A stretch of 7,286 nt of DNA, from assembly GCA_029007685.1 (NCBI GenBank), contig JAQXIG010000140.1, positions 1 to 7,286 on the forward strand, given 5' to 3'. The position numbers and the translations under genes were made by a program. This document shows, in pieces, positions 1 to 4,896 of the stretch. Source of the stretch: a bacterium (GTDB taxonomy: Bacteria; Bacillota_I; Bacilli_A; RF39; UBA660). Positions within the stretch are counted from its first letter, which is position 1; each line of letters opens with the position of its first letter. Under the pieces are notes generated by a model. The model saw only the letters and a program-made list of their open reading frames with translations. It did not search any database and was not told the DNA's origin.

Positions 1-448
1 TTTGGATTTCATCAAGACTCAGTTCTCGAGCTACTACAACTCTTTTTATTCCTAACTCTTCTAATTGCTTAATTTGATTGTTATTATGAGTATGTAGTTG
101 AGTAGAGGCATGTATTTCTAAATTAGGAAATTGTTGTCTGACCAAGGTAATGAGACCAATGTCCTGCATAATGACGGCATCTACTTTACTCTGATGTAAG
201 AATCTGATATAGTTTAATGCTTCAGCTATTTCACTTTCATAAATAATGGTATTAACGGTTACATATATTTTGACACCATATAAATGACAATATCGAATAG
301 CCTGAACCATCTCTTCTTCATCAAAATTAGAAGCAAACTTTCGAGCACCAAATTTTTTTCCACCTAAGTAAACAGCATCACAGCCATTATGAATTGCTTG
401 CTTTAAAGCTGCAAAACTACCGGCAGGAGATAATAGTTCTTTTTTCAT
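1..448 (-). CDS. Peptidase U32 family protein (TrhP/RlhA type), N-terminal part
   Basis: The first 149 residues of a U32-family protein are present; the gene runs off the left edge. The product opens MKKELLSPAGSFAALKQAI, with the family's N-terminal LxSPAG segment, then NGCDAVYLGGKKFGAR (residues 21-36), VTVNT (63-67) and DAVIMQDIG (90-98), followed by EIHASTQ (111-117). These are the early strands of the TIM-barrel-like domain. Characterised relatives do not work as simple proteases: TrhP/YrrN-YrrO proteins hydroxylate U34 of tRNAs using prephenate, and RlhA modifies 23S rRNA. RNA hydroxylation is therefore the likeliest role, but which target cannot be told from this fragment. The start is supported by GGTGAT six bases or so upstream (GGTGATAACATG). 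It is a cytosolic protein with no signal peptide. The gene appears to be transcribed alone, since the 0.68 kb upstream holds no intact gene. Confidence 0.93.
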   Translation of the reverse strand, partial: MKKELLSPAGSFAALKQAIHNGCDAVYLGGKKFGARKFASNFDEEEMVQAIRYCHLYGVKIYVTVNTIIYESEIAEALNYIRFLHQSKVDAVIMQDIGLITLVRQQFPNLEIHASTQLHTHNNNQIKQLEELGIKRVVVARELSLDEIQ

Positions 449-525
449 GTTATCACCAACTTTATTGTATCACGAAAAAATATTTATGATTGATTTTTAT
501 TTTAGAAAACTTTTTACTTTGAATT

Positions 526-555
526 AGTATAAAAGATGACAGCGAGTGATGTAAC
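526..555 (-). promoter_or_regulatory. Possible promoter of the U32 gene
   Basis: On the minus strand GTTACA (550-555, 4 of 6 to the SigA -35) is followed after 18 bp by TATACT (526-531, 5 of 6 to the -10). This would give a leader of about 70 nt. A second candidate is an extended -10 closer to the gene, TGATACAAT at 464-472, which has no good -35. Which one is used cannot be decided from sequence. Confidence 0.35.
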
Positions 556-586
556 CCCCGTTTCTTGAACATAAGAAACGAGGGTT
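553..586 (-). repeat. 14-bp inverted repeat / hairpin without U-tract
   Basis: Arms 553-566 and 573-586 pair over 14 positions around a 6-nt loop. In minus-strand RNA the single imperfect position is a U-G wobble, so the stem is complete; in plus-strand RNA it is a C-A mismatch. This favours function in minus-strand RNA. The GC-rich base (AACCCUCG/CGGGGGUU) contrasts with the AT-rich surroundings. Neither side has a run of Ts, so it is not a typical intrinsic terminator. It lies just upstream of, and touches, the proposed -35 of the U32 promoter. Confidence 0.6.
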
Positions 587-624
587 CATATCAGTAAAAA
601 CTACACACTTTATTTTATACTCCC

Positions 625-1010
625 TCAAAATACCATTATCGCCTCTATTTCTTTATTATTCTGCTTCATTAGATCACATACTAATTTACCAGATATCTAA
701 CATAGCCTAAAATTCTTTTTCTCATTTTCTTTCTTATCATAAATTCAAGATTGCTATGGTTTTATTTTCTCATACCAACGATTTAGATCTATACACTTTT
801 TCAATATCACATAAGTTAACTGCTCATGATTTTTTCAAGTGAATACGTGATTCTTCTTCTATTCCCTCGCATATTATTAGGTAATCTTCATCATGTAATA
901 AACCTTAACACAGTACATCCGATACTTTGAATACAAAAGATAATACATCGAATCTTTTATAATAAAATTTTGTTAGATAAATGCTCCTAGAACAAATCAA
1001 TACTATTATA
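625..1010 (-). pseudogene. Intergenic stretch with a possible unidentified gene relic
   Basis: The 677 bases between the U32 gene and the EEP-like gene hold no intact ORF. On the minus strand two adjoining frames read as protein-like stretches broken by stops: about 850-1010 gives segments such as KRFDVLSFVFKVSDVLC and DEDYLIICEGIEEESRIHL. After a one-base shift in an A-run, about 625-850 gives HEQLTYVILKKCIDLNRWY, DKKENEKKNF and KLVCDLMKQNNKEIEA, separated by TAG and TGA stops. I do not recognise a family. In DNA this AT-rich such stretches can arise by chance, so this is a weak call of a decayed gene. The remainder (about 1011-1125 and 587-624) shows nothing. Confidence 0.2.
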
Positions 1011-1125
1011 AAAAATAAAATTACACAATAAAAAGAAAGTATATTTGATCATATTTTTATGTCATAGGTCCTTTTACTTGGTATCTACTCTAAAGAATGA
1101 TTTCATTACTATCTCATAGTCTTAT

Positions 1126-1830
1126 TTATTTACTATATTTTCTAACTTTTACAATCATGGGACGATGAGAACTAACAATATCATATTGATCAATTACTTT
1201 CACTGATTCTACTTGCCAGTTTTTAGCAAGTACAATAGCATCTGTAGATCTATGGTCTGAAAGGGTTACCATCTGCATATTTCTAGCTGCAATTTTTTTT
1301 TGAAATCTACTCATATTTTCTTCTGTTAATGATTCATTTATAGTTCCTGCAAAACAAGCATCAAATGAACCATATTTAGTTTGTTTTTCAATTAATTTAA
1401 TCACTTCATCTAATTGTCTTCTTCTTGATTTTGATGTATTCGGATCTATATTGGCGATATTAAGAATCACATTATCCTCTAACATTTGCCAAGTAATATT
1501 TCTTTTTTTACATAATTCAAACTTCGGTAGCATATCATGACGTCCTTGCGTCATTTTATCTAGTTTACTCACAATTACATTATACTCTACACTAATATTT
1601 TTTATAGGATTGATATACTTTTTATGGGGAGTAGTAATGGCATAACCATTTTTTCTTCTTTCTAATCTTTTTGTAATTTCTTCTACCAATAATGGATTTA
1701 CTGCTTGTAGAGCTAAAATATCTATTCCTTCATCCGTTAATAAATTTATAATGGCACAACTTTTACCAATATTATTATTATTTAAATGGAAGTTTTCTAT
1801 ATTCCAAGTAGCAACTTTTAAAGTGTTCAT
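1126..1830 (-). CDS. Endonuclease/exonuclease/phosphatase-fold protein with degenerate active site
   Basis: The 234-residue product has the layout of the EEP superfamily (DNase I, exonuclease III, sphingomyelinase). It opens with VATWNIEN (6-13), keeping the first-motif Asn10, and ends with SSHRPMIV (220-227), the position of the usual SDHxP. TDAIV (196-200) matches the strand that normally reads IDYI. However, key residues are replaced: the Glu of LQE is Ala43 (LQAV), the Asp of GDFN is Thr163 (AGTIN), the Asp of SDH is Ser221, and the usual His after strand VNTH is Asn127. A metal-dependent hydrolase is therefore unlikely, and a binding or structural role is inferred. The start is placed at 1830, not at an in-frame ATG at 1869, because GGAG sits 8 bases before this ATG. 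There is no signal peptide. It lies downstream of ylmC with an 86-bp gap that contains a possible promoter. A homologue with very low catalytic activity cannot be excluded. Confidence 0.82.
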   Translation of the reverse strand: MNTLKVATWNIENFHLNNNNIGKSCAIINLLTDEGIDILALQAVNPLLVEEITKRLERRKNGYAITTPHKKYINPIKNISVEYNVIVSKLDKMTQGRHDMLPKFELCKKRNITWQMLEDNVILNIANIDPNTSKSRRRQLDEVIKLIEKQTKYGSFDACFAGTINESLTEENMSRFQKKIAARNMQMVTLSDHRSTDAIVLAKNWQVESVKVIDQYDIVSSHRPMIVKVRKYSK

Positions 1831-1857
1831 GATTTCATCTCCTTTTTCACGTCGCAT

Positions 1858-1886
1858 AGCGTAACACATTTTAATGAAAAACTCAA
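1858..1886 (-). promoter_or_regulatory. Possible promoter of the EEP-like gene
   Basis: TTGAGT (1881-1886) is followed after 17 bp by TACGCT (1858-1863). The -10 is poor (3 of 6) but carries the extended TGn element (TGTTACGCT). The implied transcription start lies about 20 nt upstream of the ATG, before the AAAGGAG site. Read-through from ylmC is an alternative. Confidence 0.35.
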
Positions 1887-1916
1887 GAAGATTTTTCTTA
1901 TTCTACTAGACACTTT

Positions 1917-2150
1917 TTATAAACTTAATTTTACTAAAATGACATCCTCCCCTATTTTAGTAATACTTTTCCAATGAATCTCAGTATCTTGCCCCTTGTT
2001 AAAAAAAGAAAAGAAACTTCTCGACGGTTCAATAATAAACGATACTATATTTCCGGTTTCTTCGTCGATTTTGACATCGATAATGCTTCCTACATTTTTA
2101 CCATCTGTAATATTTACAATATCTTTGTTTTGCAAGTCCGATAATCTCAT
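1917..2150 (-). CDS. ylmC: YlmC/YmxH-family sporulation protein (PRC-barrel)
   Basis: This 77-residue protein is a single PRC-barrel-like domain. It starts MRLSDLQNKDIVNITDGKNVG, with the family's opening strand and glycine turn, then VKIDEETGNIVSFIIEP (27-43) and a final EDVILVKL strand. Family members are small proteins found mainly in endospore formers; two are present in B. subtilis, and their biochemical role is not established. The position right after sigG matches the B. subtilis order (sigG, ylmA, ylmC), with ylmA missing here. GGTGAT precedes the start (GGTGATAATATG). The intrinsic terminator after sigG ends only 24 bp upstream, so a dedicated promoter would have to overlap it. CATATACT (2166-2173) resembles a SigE/SigK-type -10 or a SigA TATACT box, but there is no clear -35. 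Confidence 0.9.
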   Translation of the reverse strand: MRLSDLQNKDIVNITDGKNVGSIIDVKIDEETGNIVSFIIEPSRSFFSFFNKGQDTEIHWKSITKIGEDVILVKLSL

Positions 2151-2173
2151 ATTATCACCTAAGAAAGTATATG

Positions 2174-2199
2174 AAAAAAAGACATCATAAATGTCTTTT
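2174..2199 (-). terminator. Intrinsic terminator after sigG
   Basis: On the minus strand AAAAGACAT, a 5-nt loop and ATGTCTTTT form a 9-bp stem (arms 2191-2199 and 2177-2185), which runs into seven Ts (2174-2180). It lies 40 bp past the sigG stop and separates sigG from ylmC. Confidence 0.8.
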
Positions 2200-2238
2200 G
2201 AAATACATTTTTTCCTTGGATGATCTTTTTATTCCTCT

Positions 2239-3015
2239 TCATTTTAATACTTTCTTCAAAGTATGGATAGCATTTTTTTCAAGTCGAGATATTTGAGCTT
2301 GACTAATTCCCAACTCTTCAGCAATTTCCATTTGGGTTTTTCCTATTATATATCTTTGATTAATAATCATTTTTTCTCTTGAATCTAAATTTCTAATAGC
2401 ATTTTCTACTGCTAAATTGGTATCTAGATCACTTTTTGCTACTTTTTTATCTTCAATTTGATCACATAGATAGATAGTATCTCCACCATCGCTATAAATT
2501 GGTTCAAAAATACTAACAGGACTTCTCATCGCATCAAGAGCATAGACAATTTCATGATCTTTTACCCCTAAAGATGATGCTATTTCACTAATTTCAGCTT
2601 CTCTTCCTTTTTCTAGTGTGATTCTTTCCTTTTCTTTTAAACTATTATAAGCCAAATCTTTTAATGACCTACTTACTCTTACACTATTATTATCTCTTAA
2701 ATATCTTTTGATTTCTCCTACTATCATGGGAACCGCATAAGTAGATAATTTTACTTCATGACTACGATCAAAATTATCGATTGCTTTGACTAAACCGATA
2801 CATCCTACCTGAAATAAATCATCTAGATTTTCTTCACGCTTATTGTACTTTTTCAAAATACTTAACACTAATTTTAAATTACCTTTAATTAAGTCTTCAC
2901 GTGCAAAGGGATCTCCAGATTCTTTCTTTTCAAATAATTCATCCATCTCTTCACTACTTAATACTTTAATATTCGCTGTGTTCACGCCACTGATTTCTAC
3001 TTTGTGACGTGCCAT
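2239..3015 (-). CDS. sigG: RNA polymerase sporulation-specific sigma factor SigG
   Basis: SigG directs late forespore transcription (spore coat-independent protection genes, SASPs, germination proteins) after engulfment. The 258-residue product matches SigG from end to end (B. subtilis 260 residues). It has the N-terminal signature KVEISGVNT (5-13), region 2 with DDLFQVGCIGLVKAIDNF (65-82) and STYAVPMIVGEIKRYLRDN (91-109), region 3 VRVSRSLKDLAY (112-123), the linker SIFEPIYSDGGD (168-179), and region 4 with the helix-turn-helix KTQMEIAEELGISQAQISR (226-244). The SigG-specific N-terminus and linker rule out SigF, SigE and SigB. The start has AAAGGAG 8 bases upstream. spoIIGA and sigE, which precede sigG in B. 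subtilis, are not upstream here. It ends in its own terminator. Position 44 is Lys where B. subtilis SigG has Asn45. Regulation is described under the leader features. Confidence 0.97.
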   Translation of the reverse strand: MARHKVEISGVNTANIKVLSSEEMDELFEKKESGDPFAREDLIKGNLKLVLSILKKYNKREENLDDLFQVGCIGLVKAIDNFDRSHEVKLSTYAVPMIVGEIKRYLRDNNSVRVSRSLKDLAYNSLKEKERITLEKGREAEISEIASSLGVKDHEIVYALDAMRSPVSIFEPIYSDGGDTIYLCDQIEDKKVAKSDLDTNLAVENAIRNLDSREKMIINQRYIIGKTQMEIAEELGISQAQISRLEKNAIHTLKKVLK

Positions 3016-3016
3016 A

Positions 3017-3062
3017 AAAAAATCTCCTTTCTATTTTATTTAGATCAGAAAAGAGATTTTTT
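3017..3062 (-). promoter_or_regulatory. Inverted repeat sequestering the sigG ribosome binding site (and/or terminator)
   Basis: Arms 3047-3062 and 3017-3032 pair over 16 positions (one U-G wobble in minus-strand RNA) around a 14-nt loop. The 3' arm contains the whole sigG Shine-Dalgarno site AAAGGAG (3024-3030), and the start codon follows directly after the U-run. RNA begun upstream of 3062 would hide the site. The same structure starts 17 bp after the stop of the upstream gene and ends in seven Us, so it can also act as that gene's intrinsic terminator. A leader hairpin that lowers sigG translation is known in B. subtilis. Confidence 0.75.
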
Positions 3063-3066
3063 ATAC
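3037..3066 (-). promoter_or_regulatory. SigF-type promoter of sigG
   Basis: GTATA (3062-3066; GTATAA on the minus strand) fits the SigF -35 GYATA. Fifteen bases on, GATCTAAATA (3037-3046) fits the -10 GGnnAnAnTR at 4 of 6 fixed positions. No good SigA promoter is seen. The -10 coincides with the loop of the hairpin, so transcription would start near 3030, within its 3' arm, leaving the ribosome binding site free on a leader of about 15 nt. SigG autoregulation through a related site is possible. Confidence 0.6.
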
Positions 3067-3079
3067 ATTTTTTCACCAT

Positions 3080-3826
3080 TTAACTTGCTGTAATATTTAA
3101 ATTAATTTGTTTCCAATTACTTGCTTTACCAGCTTGATCGTAAGCCTTGATATAAATATAGTTTCCGGGGGTGGTAATATAAGCAGTGTTGCCTTCTAAT
3201 GTAGAGATTTCACTAGGACTAGGGTCGATTGGTTCCTCAGCATCTGTAATATAGTACTGATAATGAGAGATTCCGCTCACTGAAGAGGTGGATGTTATCT
3301 TGATCTGTTTGAAAGCAGTAACGTTATCTACTTCTACTTCTACTTCAAATTCAGGGTCATCTTTATCTATTTTTAATAAGTAAGCACCTATATTACTACA
3401 TATTCTAGGATCATCTTTCTGACAAGCTTTGGCATAATAAATTTTATCTTTGATATTTTCTTTTATCGTTAATGTGTTCTCATTTAATTCGTTTGTTACA
3501 AGATAGGCATTGAAACCATAGTAATATGTAACATCCGTTCTATTATCTAGACTAAAGCTAAGAATTACATCATTCGTATGCCATTGTCCACTAGCTATAT
3601 TATCTTCTGCTGTGATAGTCAAGTTTCCTAACTCCCCTACTTGAGTTTGTTCCTCAAAACTACTTACTTTTTCCTTTATATTATCTACAATTGTATCATT
3701 GACCTTGGTATTGGTAGATAAAATAGATAGAATTAATAATAAAATTAAAATGACGAGAGTAACTGCGGTGTATAAAATAACAGAAACTGCAAAACCTTTA
3801 TTATTTAACTTTTTCAATTTTTTCAT
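3080..3826 (-). CDS. Pilin-like secreted/membrane-anchored protein with Ig-like domains
   Basis: The 248-residue product begins with a Lys-rich tail and NNKGFAVS (8-15), resembling a class III/prepilin leader with a G-F cleavage point, directly followed by a hydrophobic helix (12-37). The acidic residue that normally lies at +5 of mature pilins is absent (GFAVSV), so processing by a prepilin peptidase is uncertain; it may stay as a type II membrane anchor. Outside the membrane a short coiled stretch (42-58) leads to two predicted beta-rich, Ig-like units: about 66-155, containing ASGQWHTNDVILSF and TYYYGFNA, and about 156-246, containing GNYIYIKAYDQAGKASNW. Two cysteines (135 and 143) could form a loop disulphide. 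I associate this architecture with surface proteins of uncultured gut Bacilli; the ligand is unknown. The start has AAGGGG 7 bases upstream. It sits between an alkD-like gene and sigG. Confidence 0.75.
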   Translation of the reverse strand: MKKLKKLNNKGFAVSVILYTAVTLVILILLLILSILSTNTKVNDTIVDNIKEKVSSFEEQTQVGELGNLTITAEDNIASGQWHTNDVILSFSLDNRTDVTYYYGFNAYLVTNELNENTLTIKENIKDKIYYAKACQKDDPRICSNIGAYLLKIDKDDPEFEVEVEVDNVTAFKQIKITSTSSVSGISHYQYYITDAEEPIDPSPSEISTLEGNTAYITTPGNYIYIKAYDQAGKASNWKQINLNITAS

Positions 3827-3857
3827 AGTACCCCTTCTATTTTGTTATCTTTCCTTT

Positions 3858-3886
3858 ATTTTACAAAAATTTAGGACAAAATACAA
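3858..3886 (-). promoter_or_regulatory. Possible promoter of the pilin-like gene
   Basis: TTGTAT (3881-3886), 17 bp, then TAAAAT (3858-3863): 3 of 6 and 5 of 6 matches to the SigA boxes. It overlaps the space just past the alkD-like stop codon, giving a leader of about 25 nt. Confidence 0.4.
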
Positions 3887-3887
3887 T

Positions 3888-4580
3888 TTATTTTTTATTT
3901 CTTTTCATTTCTTTAAGTTTCTTTTTCTCGTCTTCAGTTAACCGAGTAGATTCTATGATTTTTTGAATAGATTTGTTGTAGGTCCAGTTTGATAGATGAT
4001 TATGCTTTAAGTATTCTAAAGTTTGTTCTTTATTTATAAAATAATCCATAGCCAACAACCAAGCTATTGCCATTTTCACATAATATTCATCTGCTGTTAT
4101 TTGATCTATTTTATGTAAAATATCAGAATGATAATTGGTTTTTAAATAATGATTCAACCACATCACAATCATAAATCTTAATTCAAATTCTGAATCAGAT
4201 TTATGATATTTTAACAAATACTTCCAAATAACATCTTGATCTTCTATAGAAAATTTGAAACTAGCTGCACAAATATCACAAATGGACCAATTATCAATTT
4301 TAGAAATAAAGGTATCTAAATACTTTAGTTTCTCCGTTATCGGAATTTTCGCTAAGGCGATTAGTAAACCTTCTAGCATAATTTCTTCATAGTATTCTTT
4401 TTCTTGATTTTCAATATATTTTAGTTCTTGTGCTTCTGTTAGGATCCGTTTGGCTAATTTTCTTATTTCTGGTACTCTCACACCAATGATATTATGGGTC
4501 CCTGGACATAACTTAGAATAAAATTTTTTATATTCTAAATCTTGTAGGGAAATCATTTCTTTTCTTATTTTTTTTAACAT
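3888..4580 (-). CDS. AlkD-like DNA alkylation repair protein (HEAT repeats)
   Basis: The 230-residue, mostly helical product belongs to the DNA alkylation repair (AlkC/AlkD) family of HEAT-repeat glycosylases, which remove alkylated bases such as 3-methyladenine and 7-methylguanine without flipping the base. Segments typical of the family are VRVPEIRKLAKRI (34-46), YYEEIMLEGLLIA (63-75), KIDNWSICDICAASFK (94-109) and VKMAIAWLLAMDYF (168-181). The residues used by Bacillus cereus AlkD (Trp109, Asp113, Arg148, Trp187) correspond to Trp98, Asp102, Arg135 and Trp174, with nearly the same spacing (4, 33 and 39 residues against 4, 35 and 39). This supports glycosylase activity, though the NWxxCD subgroup is less well characterised than B. 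cereus AlkD. The C-terminus is a charged Lys-rich tail. GAGGG lies 5 bases before the start. It follows the tRNA-Ser terminator by 21 bp; no separate promoter is obvious, so leakage through that terminator may supply transcription. Confidence 0.88.
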   Translation of the reverse strand: MLKKIRKEMISLQDLEYKKFYSKLCPGTHNIIGVRVPEIRKLAKRILTEAQELKYIENQEKEYYEEIMLEGLLIALAKIPITEKLKYLDTFISKIDNWSICDICAASFKFSIEDQDVIWKYLLKYHKSDSEFELRFMIVMWLNHYLKTNYHSDILHKIDQITADEYYVKMAIAWLLAMDYFINKEQTLEYLKHNHLSNWTYNKSIQKIIESTRLTEDEKKKLKEMKRNKK

Positions 4581-4601
4581 AAATCCCTCACAAAATAGGA
4601 A

Positions 4602-4623
4602 AAGTTCTATTTAGATAGAACTT
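4602..4623 (-). terminator. Terminator-like hairpin after tRNA-Ser
   Basis: A perfect 9-bp stem (4602-4610 with 4615-4623) around a 4-nt loop begins 12 bp past the tRNA 3' end. On the minus strand it runs into only four Ts before CC, so termination may be partial, which would let transcription continue into the alkD-like gene. Confidence 0.6.
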
Positions 4624-4634
4624 GCTTTCTTATA

Positions 4635-4725
4635 TGGCGGAGACAGAGGGATTTGAACCCTCGCGCCAGTTGCCCGACCTACACCCTTAGCAGGGGCGCC
4701 TCTTCAGCCTCTTGAGTATGTCTCC
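4635..4725 (-). tRNA. tRNA-Ser (anticodon GCU)
   Basis: The 91-nt minus-strand sequence folds as a class II tRNA. The acceptor GGAGACA pairs with TGTCTCC, the anticodon loop is CTGCTAA (anticodon GCT, reading AGC/AGU), a long variable arm (about GTAGGTCGGGCAACTGGC) is typical of Ser, and the T-arm is GAGGG TTCAAAT CCCTC. The discriminator is G and the 3' CCA is encoded. Confidence 0.97.
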
Positions 4726-4762
4726 AAAACAAAACGGTACTATTACTTCGTACGTATTTATA

Positions 4763-4791
4763 ATGATACCGTATTCTAGTTTGCTTGTCAA
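4763..4791 (-). promoter_or_regulatory. Strong SigA promoter of tRNA-Ser
   Basis: A perfect TTGACA (4786-4791), 17 bp, then TATCAT (4763-4768, 5 of 6). A nine-A tract on the minus strand (4795-4803) upstream of the -35 resembles an UP element. The -10 lies in one arm of an imperfect inverted repeat (4734-4745 with 4761-4772) that would form a hairpin in the leader. Confidence 0.8.
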
Positions 4792-4809
4792 TTATTTTTT
4801 TTTGATGAT

Positions 4810-4859
4810 TACAATACTACTCTTTGATCTATTTCAAAAAAAGCTTTTAGATCATTGTA
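4810..4859 (-). repeat. Interrupted inverted repeat downstream of the DUF5684 gene
   Basis: TGATCTA (4825-4831) pairs with TAGATCA (4848-4854), and the outer TACAAT (4810-4815) pairs with ATTGTA (4854-4859), with an unpaired bulge on one side. On the minus strand the loop includes AAAGC and seven Ts. It may end DUF5684 transcripts, but the T-run is inside the loop rather than after the stem, so the terminator reading is weak. Confidence 0.3.
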
Positions 4860-4896
4860 TTTTTCCTTCAATCTTCTAATACTTCTACCTTTGGGA

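Noticed and set aside
1831..1869. In-frame ATG at 1869 as the start of the EEP-like gene, adding 13 residues (MCYAMRREKGDEI)
   Set aside because: The extension spans the Shine-Dalgarno site and the possible promoter, does not resemble EEP N-termini, and has no ribosome binding site of its own.
1887..1901. AAGAA/TTCTT hairpin followed by GAGTTTTT as terminator of ylmC
   Set aside because: The stem is five A-T-rich pairs only and overlaps the -35 of a candidate promoter; too weak to call.
1996..2190. Plus-strand open frame of 64 codons
   Set aside because: It lies antisense to ylmC and the sigG terminator, shows no family resemblance and has no convincing ribosome binding site.
3699..3941. 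Plus-strand open frame of 80 codons, Phe-rich
   Set aside because: It is the reverse of the hydrophobic anchor of the pilin-like gene and of the alkD-like gene end; the hydrophobicity is a complement artefact.
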